Positions 1 to 8,544 of a stretch of DNA of 8,730 bases are shown in pieces. The notes beneath the pieces were generated by a model, which saw nothing but the letters and a program-made list of their open reading frames with translations, had not been told where the DNA came from and did no database searches. Source of the stretch: Eubacteriales bacterium (GTDB lineage: Bacteria; Bacillota; Clostridia; Christensenellales; CAG-138); contig JAQVRG010000049.1 in assembly GCA_028701165.1 (NCBI GenBank), forward strand, positions 1-8,730, in the 5' to 3' direction. The position numbers and the translations under genes were made by a program. Every line of letters begins with the position of its first letter. Position 1 is the first letter of the stretch.

Positions 1-2448
1 GGCACGGCCGAGCACGACCACGTCGAGCACCTCGTGCATGTTCTTTTCAAGCTCCGCGTCAATATAGCTTCCGTCCGCCTTGGGCCACGCGCATAGGTGG
101 ATGCTCTCGGGGGCGTTCGCGTCTACCGAGCGCACCATATTTTGGTACATGTTTTCCGCCATGAAGGGGATGAAGGGGGCGCTTACGAGCGTGAGCGTAT
201 GCAGCACCGTGTAGAGCGTCATGAAAGCGGCTTCCTTGTCCGCCGTCATCTCCTTACCCCAGTAGCGTTCGCGGCAGCGGCGCACATACCAGTTGGAAAG
301 CTCGTCTACGAAGTCCTGCATCTCGCGGCCGGCCTCCGTCATCTTAAGCTCGTCGAGGTACGCTTCCACGTCGCGTACGAGCGTGTTGAGACGCGAGAGC
401 ACCCAAAGATCCATGGGGGAGAGGTTCTCGCGCTTAAGGGTATGCTTGGTGGGATCAAACTTGTCGATCTCGGCGTAGAGGATGTAGAACGCGTAGGTAT
501 TCCAAAGCGTGCCCATGAATTTGCGCTGGGATTCGCTTACAGCTTCCTCGCTGAAGCGGTTGGGCAACCACGGCATGGAGGAGGTATAGAAATACCAGCG
601 CACCGCGTCCGCGCCCTGATGATCGAGCAGCACCCACGGATCGACCACGTTGCCGATGTGCTTGCTCATCTTGCGGCCTTCCTTATCCTGCACATGTCCC
701 AGCACGATGCAGTTTTGGAAGGACGGCTCATCGAAAAGGCAGGTGGAGATCGCAAGCAAGGTATAGAACCAGCCGCGCGTTTGGTCGATGGCTTCGCTGA
801 TGAAGTTCGCGGGGTAGCGGCGCTCAAACTCCTCCTTGTTTTCAAACGGATAGTGCCATTGCGCAAAGGGCATGGCGCCGGAATCAAACCAGCAGTCGAT
901 CACAACGGGCTCGCGCTTCATCGTGCCGCCGCACTTATCGCACTTGAAGGTGATGGGATCGACGTAGGGCTTATGAAGCTCGATATCCTCCGGGACGTCC
1001 GGATTGAGCGCGCGCAGTTCCTCGCGGCTGCCCACGACGTGGATCTCGCCGCAGTCCTCGCAGACCCATACCGGCAGCGGCGTGCCCCAGTAGCGCTCAC
1101 GCGAGATGCCCCAATCGATCACGTTTTCAATGAAGTTGCCCATGCGGCCTTCCTTGATGTTTTCGGGGATCCAGTTGACGCGGCGATTGTATTCCATCAA
1201 ACGGTCGCGCACCTTGGTCATGGCGATGAACCAGCTCTCGCGCGCGTAATAGATCAGCGGCGTGTCGCAGCGCCAGCAGTAGGGGTAGCTATGCTCAAAC
1301 TCGGGCGCGTCGAAGAGGAGACCGGATTCCTTGAGGGCGTCCAGCACCAGCTTATCCGCGTCCTTGACGAATGTGCCGTCCCACGGCGTGCCGCCGCACA
1401 TCATTCCGCGCGTGTCCACCATTTGGATAAAGGGCATATCCGCCGCCATACATACGCGGTAGTCGTCTTCGCCGAAGGCGGGCGCGTTATGGACGATGCC
1501 CGTGCCGTCGGTGGTGGTTACATAATCGTCCGCGATCACATAGAACGCGCGCTTCTTGCCGGCAGCCTTGGCGGTGCAGGCAAATAAAGGCTCGTATTCA
1601 CGGTTGACAAGGTCACAACCCGGGATCTCATCCAAGATCTCGGCGCTTTCGCCAAGCACGCCCGGGACGAGATCGCGCGCCATGATGAACACTTCGCCGT
1701 TGGAGCGCACATGGCAGTACATCACGTTCGCGTTTACGCAAAGGCAGACGTTGGAAGGAAGCGTCCAAGGCGTTGTCGTCCACGCAAGATAGCTTGCGTC
1801 CTCGTCCTTGCACTTGAAGCGGACGGTAGCGGAGGTTTCCTTTACGTCCTTATAGCCCTGCGCGACCTCGTGCGAGGAAAGCGCGGTGCCGCAGCGCGGG
1901 CAGTAGGGGACGATCTTGTGTCCCTTATAAAGAAGCCCTTTGTCATAAATCTTCTTCAGCGCCCACCATTCGGACTCGATATAGTCGTTCTCGTAGGTGA
2001 TGTAAGGATTCTCCATATCCGCCCCAAAGCCCATGCGGTCGGACATGACCTCCCATTCGCCCTTGTACTTCCATACGGATTCCTTACATTTGTGCAGGAA
2101 GGGCACGACGCCGTATTCCTCGATCTGCTCCTTGCCGTCTAAGCCGAGCTGCTTCTCCACCTCAAGCTCTACGGGCAGGCCGTGCGTGTCCCAGCCGGCC
2201 TTGCGCATCACGTCGTAGCCCTGCATGTACTTGTAGCGGGGAATGATATCCTTCATGGCGCGCGTCAAAACGTGTCCTATATGCGGCTTGCCGTTGGCAG
2301 TCGGCGGGCCGTCATAGAAGGTGTAGGCGGGCGCGCCCTCGTGAAGCGCCGTGCTCTTTTCAAAGATGCGGTTTTCCTTCCAAAATTCGAGGATCTCTTT
2401 CTCGCGGGCTACAAAGTCCAGCGAGGTGGGTACTTTTTTGTACATCAT
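1..2448 (-). CDS. ileS: Isoleucyl-tRNA synthetase, type 2 (eukaryote-like), 3' end cut by window
   Basis: Class I aminoacyl-tRNA synthetase that charges tRNA-Ile in the cytoplasm. The frame is open from ATG 2448 to the window edge: 816 codons with the C-terminal anticodon-binding end missing. The HIGH motif (residues 56-59, bases 2272-2283) follows YDGPPTANGKP. KMSKH lies at residues 593-597 (bases 658-672). Between them is the CP1 editing domain, with WTTTPWTLPS near residue 222 and HNAPAFGEDDY near 325. Cysteine pairs CPRC, CWRC, CEDC and CDKC look like zinc knuckles. The wording around the motifs (GWDTHGLPVELEVEK, then IESEWWALKKIYDKGLLYKG) matches the eukaryote-like IleRS2 group (usually about 1,030-1,050 residues) rather than the E. 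coli-like group; this rests on remembered family sequences. The start is ATG 2448 because GGAG (2456-2459) sits 7 nt upstream; ATG 2445 is the alternative. The gene is controlled by the T-box leader to its right. Confidence 0.97.
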   Translation of the reverse strand, partial: MMYKKVPTSLDFVAREKEILEFWKENRIFEKSTALHEGAPAYTFYDGPPTANGKPHIGHVLTRAMKDIIPRYKYMQGYDVMRKAGWDTHGLPVELEVEKQLGLDGKEQIEEYGVVPFLHKCKESVWKYKGEWEVMSDRMGFGADMENPYITYENDYIESEWWALKKIYDKGLLYKGHKIVPYCPRCGTALSSHEVAQGYKDVKETSATVRFKCKDEDASYLAWTTTPWTLPSNVCLCVNANVMYCHVRSNGEVFIMARDLVPGVLGESAEILDEIPGCDLVNREYEPLFACTAKAAGKKRAFYVIADDYVTTTDGTGIVHNAPAFGEDDYRVCMAADMPFIQMVDTRGMMCGGTPWDGTFVKDADKLVLDALKESGLLFDAPEFEHSYPYCWRCDTPLIYYARESWFIAMTKVRDRLMEYNRRVNWIPENIKEGRMGNFIENVIDWGISRERYWGTPLPVWVCEDCGEIHVVGSREELRALNPDVPEDIELHKPYVDPITFKCDKCGGTMKREPVVIDCWFDSGAMPFAQWHYPFENKEEFERRYPANFISEAIDQTRGWFYTLLAISTCLFDEPSFQNCIVLGHVQDKEGRKMSKHIGNVVDPWVLLDHQGADAVRWYFYTSSMPWLPNRFSEEAVSESQRKFMGTLWNTYAFYILYAEIDKFDPTKHTLKRENLSPMDLWVLSRLNTLVRDVEAYLDELKMTEAGREMQDFVDELSNWYVRRCRERYWGKEMTADKEAAFMTLYTVLHTLTLVSAPFIPFMAENMYQNMVRSVDANAPESIHLCAWPKADGSYIDAELEKNMHEVLDVVVLGRA

Positions 2449-2746
2449 CACACAACTCCGTTTCTGTCAAATATCAATAAAAAAATCCGCATCCCGTATC
2501 GGGACGCAGATTCATTGCGCGGTACCACCCGAGTTGGCGCATAGCGCCCTCTCCTTGGCCGAACCAATATCCGGCCGCCCCTGTAACGTGAGGCGCACGT
2601 CAAAGCTTACTGTGCGGATCATCCGCGCTTTCAGCCTTGCGCTCGTGGGGGATACGAAGGGCGGCGCTTCCTGCCGCACTTTCACCGTACTGCGGCTCGC
2701 TTAAGGGCAACCGACGATCGCCTGTCCCAGTCAATACTTTTCCAAT
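2449..2746 (-). promoter_or_regulatory. T-box riboswitch leader of ileS (tRNA-Ile sensing)
   Basis: This is the 5' untranslated leader of ileS, about 300 nt from the predicted start site near 2746 to the start codon. Read on the minus strand it has the T-box order. There is a stem I region with a GCCGCA/TGCGGC hairpin carrying a GGTGAAAG loop (2673-2696). Further hairpins follow: GGCCG/CGGCC, and GGCGC-TAT-GCGCC just before the T-box. The hallmark GGGTGGTACCGCG is at 2518-2530, and an intrinsic terminator closes the leader. The UGGU within the T-box matches the A-CCA end expected of tRNA-Ile. An AUC triplet on the 3' side of stem I (2651-2653) is the best candidate specifier codon. Uncharged tRNA-Ile would stabilise the antiterminator and switch ileS on. 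The T-box assignment is firm; the exact specifier pairing is inferred by eye. Confidence 0.93.
2479..2512 (-). terminator. Conditional intrinsic terminator of the ileS T-box
   Basis: Read on the minus strand, a GC-rich stem of about 12 bp (TGCGTCCCG paired with CGGGATGCG, closed by an ATA triloop, with two G-T wobbles) is followed by seven consecutive T. It lies about 30 nt upstream of the ileS start and directly after the T-box sequence, the usual place for the terminator that competes with the antiterminator. Confidence 0.92.
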
Positions 2747-2752
2747 GGAGCT

Positions 2753-2781
2753 ATTATAGCGGTTTGCGGCGGTTTTGTAAA
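2753..2781 (-). promoter_or_regulatory. Promoter of ileS
   Basis: On the minus strand, -35 TTTACA (2776-2781) and a perfect -10 TATAAT (2753-2758) are separated by 17 bp. Transcription is expected to begin near 2746, giving the T-box leader about 300 nt. Confidence 0.85.
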
Positions 2782-2814
2782 CGCTTTTTCACAACAATTA
2801 TGCAATTCCCCACT

Positions 2815-2842
2815 TTGAAAAGCATAACATATGTGTTAAACT
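2815..2842 (+). promoter_or_regulatory. Probable promoter of ftsH
   Basis: TTGAAA (2815-2820) is followed after 16 bp by TAAACT (2837-2842), four of six matches to the -10 consensus. The predicted start is near 2849. It is back to back with the ileS promoter; the two -35 boxes are 33 bp apart. I see no CIRCE-like inverted repeat. The -10 box is weaker than in the other promoters here. Confidence 0.55.
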
Positions 2843-2858
2843 AATCAGAATAGTGGAA

Positions 2859-2881
2859 AGATGCGCGTTTACCGCGCATTT
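2859..2881 (+). other. Hairpin near the 5' end of the ftsH mRNA
   Basis: A perfect 7-bp stem, ATGCGCG (2861-2867) with CGCGCAT (2873-2879), has a TTTAC loop; one wobble and one more pair extend it. It begins about 10 nt after the predicted transcription start and ends 7 nt before AGGAGG, so it does not cover the ribosome binding site. Its function is unknown; it may protect the mRNA 5' end. Confidence 0.5.
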
Positions 2882-2888
2882 GAAGTAC

Positions 2889-2894
2889 AGGAGG
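2889..2894 (+). promoter_or_regulatory. Ribosome binding site that fixes the TTG start of ftsH
   Basis: AGGAGG, a perfect anti-Shine-Dalgarno match, lies 6 nt before TTG 2901. The upstream in-frame GTG at 2853 has no such site, so translation almost certainly starts at 2901. Confidence 0.88.
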
Positions 2895-2900
2895 ACGACT

Positions 2901-5006
<2,106 letters not shown>

Positions 5007-5011
5007 AAAAA

Positions 5012-5060
5012 CGTGATAGCTGCGGCGCGGTCAACAGACCCGCGCCGCGCTTTTCCTATC
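5012..5060 (+). terminator. Intrinsic terminator after ftsH
   Basis: GCGGCGCGG (5022-5030) pairs with CCGCGCCGC (5040-5048), followed by GCTTTTCC. The inner stem may extend by TC/GA with one bulge. Flanking TGATAG and CTATCA can pair as an outer stem around the T run. The hairpin separates ftsH from the next gene, which has its own promoter. Confidence 0.8.
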
Positions 5061-5119
5061 AGGGCGCGGGGGAAATAAGCCATAAGAGCAATGCAAAAGA
5101 AAGTATATGGAACATCGTG

Positions 5120-5148
5120 TTGAATGCGCGCCGTTTGTCTGTTATACT
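5120..5148 (+). promoter_or_regulatory. Promoter of the prs-like gene
   Basis: -35 TTGAAT (5120-5125), a 17-bp spacer and -10 TATACT (5143-5148). The predicted start site is near 5155, giving a leader of about 46 nt. Confidence 0.82.
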
Positions 5149-5154
5149 AAAGAT

Positions 5155-5168
5155 GCGGCGTGCGCCGC
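5155..5168 (+). other. Hairpin at the predicted 5' end of the prs-like mRNA
   Basis: GCGGC (5155-5159) and GCCGC (5164-5168) with a GTGC loop form a compact stem that starts at the predicted first transcribed base. It could block 5'-end-dependent decay. Base pairing is clear; the role is inference. Confidence 0.4.
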
Positions 5169-5200
5169 AAGATTTTGCAAAAACAGGGGTGTATGTCGGT

Positions 5201-6229
5201 ATGAATAGCGGCAGCGGCGTCATTAGGATATTTGCGGGATCTGCAAGCAAGAAGTTTGCGCAAAAGATGTGCGATTATCTGGGAAGTCCCATGGGGGACT
5301 GCGAAACCATAGTATTTTCCGAAGGCAACACCTTTGTAAGGATCAACGAGAGCATCCGCAACAGCGACGTTTACTTTGTGCAAACCCTTGGTTTGCATCC
5401 AAACGACGAATTTGCGGAGCTTCTCTTTTTTATGGACGCCTTTAAGCGCGCAAGCGCCAATTCCGTGACGGCGATCATTCCATATTTCAGCTATGCAAAG
5501 GGCGATAAAAAGGACGAGCCCCGCGTTTCCATCCGCGCGCGCGTGTGCGCGGAGTGCATTGAGCTTGCGGGCGCCGACCGCATTATCACCATGGATTTGC
5601 ATGCGGCGCAGGTGCAGGGCTTCTTTAAAGTGCCGGTGGATCATCTTTACGCGGAGCCGCTGCTTGCACAGTACGCGCGGCGGCTGGGCATCGCCAACGA
5701 TGATCTTGTCGTGGTTTCGCCGGACGCCGGAAGCGCTAAGCGCGCGCGCTCGCTTGCGGACGCGCTGGGCTGTTCCGTGGCGATCGGCGATAAGATGCGC
5801 GTAGCGCATGACGAGAACGCCAAGGTGCTCGAGATTATCGGCGCCGTTAAGGGCAAGAATTGTTTGGTCGTTGACGATTTTACCATTTCGGGCGGTACGC
5901 TTGCGGAGGTCGCGCACGGCCTTAAGGATAAGGGCGCAAAGGATATTTACGCGTTCCTTTCCCATGTTGTGATGCAGGAAAAGGGCGTGGAGCGCATCGA
6001 AAAGAGCCCCATCAAGCTGCTCGTGACCACGGATACGGTGGACTGCCCCGCGGCGGAAAATTCGGATAAGATCCATATCATATCGGCGGCGCCCATGTTT
6101 GCGGAGGCTGTACGCCACATTCATGATAAGCAGTCCATGAGCACGCTTTTTGACAACCCGCCGCTGCATATGCTGGATGAGAGCTTTCATACGCGGCAGA
6201 TGACCTTGCAGGATCTGATCAAAAAATAA
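5201..6229 (+). CDS. Divergent ribose-phosphate pyrophosphokinase (PRPP synthetase) homologue
   Basis: Expected to make PRPP from ribose 5-phosphate and ATP for nucleotide, His and Trp synthesis. It is 342 residues against about 315 for the common class I enzyme. ATG 5201 is chosen because AGGGGTG (5185-5191) precedes it and the family's IRIFAGSAS strand follows at once. Retained family features: INESIR, PYFSYAKGDKK (from residue 94), DLHAAQVQGFF with H134, VVSPDAGSAKRA, the catalytic-loop pattern DKMR (197-200) and GGTL. Changed positions: the PRPP loop is DDFTISGGT (225-233) where DDxxDTGGT is usual, so its second Asp is Ile229. FSEGN (39-43) replaces FSDGE, and KGDK replaces RQDR. About 24 extra residues follow the usual C-terminus. 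It may be a working variant, a paralogue, or a regulatory or altered-specificity member. Family membership is firm; activity is not proven, so I give no gene symbol. Confidence 0.88.
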   Translation: MNSGSGVIRIFAGSASKKFAQKMCDYLGSPMGDCETIVFSEGNTFVRINESIRNSDVYFVQTLGLHPNDEFAELLFFMDAFKRASANSVTAIIPYFSYAKGDKKDEPRVSIRARVCAECIELAGADRIITMDLHAAQVQGFFKVPVDHLYAEPLLAQYARRLGIANDDLVVVSPDAGSAKRARSLADALGCSVAIGDKMRVAHDENAKVLEIIGAVKGKNCLVVDDFTISGGTLAEVAHGLKDKGAKDIYAFLSHVVMQEKGVERIEKSPIKLLVTTDTVDCPAAENSDKIHIISAAPMFAEAVRHIHDKQSMSTLFDNPPLHMLDESFHTRQMTLQDLIKK

Positions 6230-6251
6230 TTCAATACTGTACAAACGAAAG

Positions 6252-6280
6252 GGGAGAAGGCGGATTGCCTTCTCCCTTGT
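6252..6280. terminator. Bidirectional hairpin between convergent genes
   Basis: GGGAGAAGGC (6252-6261) and GCCTTCTCCC (6267-6276) form a perfect 10-bp stem with a 5-nt loop. It lies 22 nt after the prs-like stop and 23 nt before the LCP stop, so it can serve both. The T run is short on either strand (CCCTTGT on plus, CCCCTTTCGTTT on minus), so efficiency may be modest. Confidence 0.75.
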
Positions 6281-6299
6281 GGTATATCGTGATGGCGTT

Positions 6300-7685
6300 C
6301 TATCCCGCCGGCGCCGCATCGGTTATGGATTGCCAAGGGTCGGGCGCGGGCGCCTCGCCAAGCGACTGCCAAGGCGTTTCCGCCGGGAGCGGAACATTCG
6401 TAAGCGTCTGTCCCGGCACGAGCGTTCCGTCGTCGGCATAGTAGTAAACAGGATTGCCGTTTATATCGGGTACGGCCATGGTCGGGCGCGGCGTGCGCGG
6501 CGGCAGCGACGCGCCGGGAGTAAGCAAGGCCGCCTCCTCCGCGTCGTCGGCGTTGTCGTAGATAAACTGGTGCATCAGCCACGCGTTTTGCGTGATGTCC
6601 GTCAGCAGCACGGAGCGACTGTCATAGCGGCCGCTTTGATAGGTGTCGTCGGCGGGCATGCGGCTGTGGAGTATTCCCTGCGTGCGCATACCCAGCGCCT
6701 GCACGGCGCAGTCGAGGATCGCTTCGTTTGTCATATTGGTCTCCACCAGCGGCAGAAGCTTATATAAAATGGCGTACTGCTGCGTGGCGCTTTGGCTTTT
6801 GAATTTGGCGAACGCCGCCTTTAAAACCTGATACTGCCTGTCGCTGCGCTTAAAATCGCTGTCCAAATGCCGTATGCGCGCATAGCCGAGCGCCTGCTTG
6901 CCCGTGCATTTCACATTGCCCGGTTCGGCGAAAATAAAGCCGTCCCAAAGGTATTCCACGCCCCATTGCCTGTTGAGCCCCGCGATGCAATCGTTCGCGG
7001 CGCTGATCTCCTCGGCGGTCATATTGACCGTTACGCCGTCCATCACGTCGATAAGCTGGATGAACATGTTAAAATCGACCATGACATATTCCGTGAGGGC
7101 AAGGCGGTAGTTTTGGTTGATGGTTTGCATCAGAAGCTGCGTGCCGCCGTAGGCCATGGCGGCGTTGAGCTTGTTGTAATCGGGCTGATCGGGGATTTCC
7201 AAGAGCGTATCCCGCAGAAGCGAGGTCAGCTTGAGCCTTCCATGCGCCTTATCGATGGTGGCGATCATCATGGTATCGGCGCTGGAATTTCCGGTGCTGC
7301 CCCGCCGGTCGATACCAAGCAGCAGCACATTGTGATAATTCGCCGTGTCGCTGTTATCCGCATCCATCGCGGCGTACTGCGCATCGGTAAGCGGCGTTTG
7401 CGCGTAGACCTCGCTAAGCGGCATCGGCGTGGGGGTGGGCGTCGGCGCGGGCGTGGGCGCGGACGTACGATCACCCTGCGGCGTTGGCGTCGCGGCGGGC
7501 ATGGGCGTGGAGGAAGGCGTTGCCGCAACCTGCGGCAGCGCCGCCGCCGCAGGACGGGAGATGCGCCCAAAGAGGAGCAGCAGAAGCACGAGGGGAACAG
7601 ACAGCGCGAAAAGAAGAATCCCGGCGAGCAGGAGCCCTTTTTTCTTTCCGCTTTTCTTGTCGTTTCTATCACGTTGCGTTTTCAT
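6300..7685 (-). CDS. LytR-CpsA-Psr (LCP) family cell-wall polymer transferase
   Basis: LCP proteins attach teichoic acids, capsule or other undecaprenyl-linked glycopolymers to peptidoglycan outside the membrane. It is 461 residues from ATG 7685. There is a Lys/Arg-rich cytoplasmic start, one membrane anchor (about residues 17-39), a Pro/Thr/Ala low-complexity linker (about 45-95), and then the catalytic domain. Its motifs are NVLLLGIDRRG (119-129), SADTMMIATID, SLLRDT with R158, KLNAAMAYGG, GVTVNM and YARIRHLDSDFKRSDRQ (268-284). These carry the Arg and Asp residues that bind the pyrophosphate and Mg. A proline-rich C-terminal tail has a repeated PWQS. The exact polymer cannot be told. TTG 7715 and ATG 7709 are in frame upstream but overlap the promoter; ATG 7685 has no Shine-Dalgarno sequence and lies 6 bp after the -10 box, suggesting a leaderless transcript. 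It stands alone. Confidence 0.93.
   Translation of the reverse strand: MKTQRDRNDKKSGKKKGLLLAGILLFALSVPLVLLLLLFGRISRPAAAALPQVAATPSSTPMPAATPTPQGDRTSAPTPAPTPTPTPMPLSEVYAQTPLTDAQYAAMDADNSDTANYHNVLLLGIDRRGSTGNSSADTMMIATIDKAHGRLKLTSLLRDTLLEIPDQPDYNKLNAAMAYGGTQLLMQTINQNYRLALTEYVMVDFNMFIQLIDVMDGVTVNMTAEEISAANDCIAGLNRQWGVEYLWDGFIFAEPGNVKCTGKQALGYARIRHLDSDFKRSDRQYQVLKAAFAKFKSQSATQQYAILYKLLPLVETNMTNEAILDCAVQALGMRTQGILHSRMPADDTYQSGRYDSRSVLLTDITQNAWLMHQFIYDNADDAEEAALLTPGASLPPRTPRPTMAVPDINGNPVYYYADDGTLVPGQTLTNVPLPAETPWQSLGEAPAPDPWQSITDAAPAG
7420..7472 (-). repeat. Low-complexity Pro-Thr/Pro-Ala linker repeat in the LCP gene
   Basis: On the plus strand this reads as near-repeats of GGCGTG and GGGCGTC; on the coding strand it encodes alternating Thr-Pro and Ala-Pro. 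It spaces the LCP domain away from the membrane, probably across the peptidoglycan. Such tracts can vary in length by slippage. Confidence 0.6.
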
Positions 7686-7691
7686 GCCACG

Positions 7692-7720
7692 AGTATACGC
7701 GCCGTGCATGCGCAAGTCAA
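7692..7720 (-). promoter_or_regulatory. Promoter of the LCP gene
   Basis: On the minus strand, -35 TTGACT (7715-7720), a 17-bp spacer and -10 TATACT (7692-7697). Only six bases (CGTGGC) separate the -10 box from ATG 7685, placing the expected +1 on or next to the start codon. Confidence 0.8.
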
Positions 7721-7770
7721 ATCGGGCGCAAAATGTTCACAGTTGCTTTGCAAAAGCGCGCGGCACGCGC

Positions 7771-7799
7771 TTGCTATCCACCGGGGGTTGTTATACAAT
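7771..7799 (+). promoter_or_regulatory. Promoter of the YqeM-like methyltransferase gene
   Basis: -35 TTGCTA (7771-7776), a 17-bp spacer and -10 TACAAT (7794-7799). An overlapping TATACA at 7792 is an alternative -10. Five bases separate the -10 box from ATG 7805. It diverges from the LCP promoter; the two -35 boxes are 50 bp apart. Confidence 0.7.
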
Positions 7800-7804
7800 A
7801 CATC

Positions 7805-8536
7805 ATGAATATGTATGGAAAGTTTGCAAAATTGTATGACGATCTGATGCGCGACGTGGATTACGACGCGTGGGCGGCGTACCTTTGCACGCTTTTGCCG
7901 CCGTCCGGACAGGTCGCGGATTGCGCCTGCGGTACGGGTGAGATATCCCTGCGCCTTAGCCGAGCGGGCTATGCGGTGACAGGGATTGACATTTCCCGGG
8001 AAATGCTGGCCGTCGCGCAGGAAAAGGCGCGCGAGGCGGGAAGACGCATACCCTTTGTCTGCATGGATATGCGGCGGCTGCAGCTCCATAAGCCCGTAGA
8101 CGCCATCGTGTGCGCGTGCGACGGCGTGAACTACCTGACCTCAAGGGAAAGCGTACGCGCGTTTTTCGACGCGGCTTACGCTTGCCTCAAGCCGGGCGGA
8201 CGGCTGTTGTTCGATGTTTCCACACGTTATAAGCTCTCTACGGTTCTTGGCTGCAACACCTTTGCCGAGGATGAGGGTGAGCGCGCCTATATTTGGAAAA
8301 ATTACTACGATCCCGAAAACAGGCTGCTGGAAATGCGTCTGACCTTCTTTGCGAAGGAGGGTGAAGCGTATGCGCGCTTTTGCGAAACGCATGTCCAGCG
8401 GGCGCATTCCGAAACGGAGCTGCTGCACGCGCTTGAGAACGCCGGGTTTACGGCTTCCGTCTATGCGGCGTTTACGACGGACGAGCCTGCTAAGGAAACG
8501 GAGCGCATCCAGTTTGCGGCGGTGAAGCCGATATGA
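7805..8536 (+). CDS. Class I SAM-dependent methyltransferase, YqeM-like
   Basis: Cytoplasmic methyltransferase of 243 residues with a Rossmann fold; its substrate is unknown. SAM-binding motif I is DCACGTGE (39-46), and the acidic end of strand 2 is GIDIS with D62. The sequence continues with CMDM, CDGVNYL (from 105), LKPGGRLLFDV and a C-terminal YAAFTTDEP...ERIQF segment. The opening (YGKFAKLYDDLM) and CD-x-x-NYL, LLFDV and YIW blocks match the Bacillus subtilis YqeM type as I remember it; that protein is itself of uncertain function. The reading frame is open further upstream, but only over the divergent LCP gene. ATG 7805 (or 7811) fits the family N-terminus and follows the -10 box by 5 bp, with no Shine-Dalgarno sequence close enough. 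GGGGG at 7783-7787 is 17 nt away. The stop overlaps the next ORF by four bases (ATGA). Confidence 0.88.
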   Translation: MNMYGKFAKLYDDLMRDVDYDAWAAYLCTLLPPSGQVADCACGTGEISLRLSRAGYAVTGIDISREMLAVAQEKAREAGRRIPFVCMDMRRLQLHKPVDAIVCACDGVNYLTSRESVRAFFDAAYACLKPGGRLLFDVSTRYKLSTVLGCNTFAEDEGERAYIWKNYYDPENRLLEMRLTFFAKEGEAYARFCETHVQRAHSETELLHALENAGFTASVYAAFTTDEPAKETERIQFAAVKPI

Positions 8537-8544
8537 AGCCGATC
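8523..8544 (+). repeat. 11-bp tandem repeat on the stop/start overlap
   Basis: Two adjacent copies, TGAAGCCGATA (8523-8533) and TGAAGCCGATC (8534-8544), are identical at 10 of 11 bases. The first encodes the end of the methyltransferase (VKPI) and the second supplies its TGA and the first codons (MKPI) of the next ORF. Confidence 0.85.

Noticed and set aside
97..1587. Long plus-strand ORF (496 codons) opposite ileS
   Set aside because: It is antisense to the clear IleRS reading frame, has no recognisable domain or ribosome binding site, and is rich in His, Arg and Ala as expected from GC-rich antisense frames.
2853..2900. GTG 2853 as the start of ftsH
   Set aside because: It has no Shine-Dalgarno sequence, and the added 16 residues are encoded by the leader hairpin and ribosome binding site; TTG 2901 behind AGGAGG is far better.
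5147..6319. Minus-strand ORF (390 codons) opposite the prs-like gene
   Set aside because: It is antisense to a well-supported family protein and runs through the intergenic hairpin and the end of the LCP gene; composition is typical of a shadow frame.
7420..7472. Repeat tract considered as a minisatellite or CRISPR-like element
   Set aside because: The units are short, irregular and in frame within the Pro/Thr linker of the LCP protein; there are no spacers.
7484..7804. N-terminal extension of the methyltransferase frame
   Set aside because: The extra 107 codons overlap the LCP gene antisense and cross both promoters, and the family N-terminus begins at 7805 or 7811.
6867..7808. Plus-strand ORF (313 codons) opposite the LCP gene
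   Set aside because: Its Arg/Gly-rich low-complexity stretch is simply the complement of the Pro/Thr linker, and it runs through both divergent promoters.
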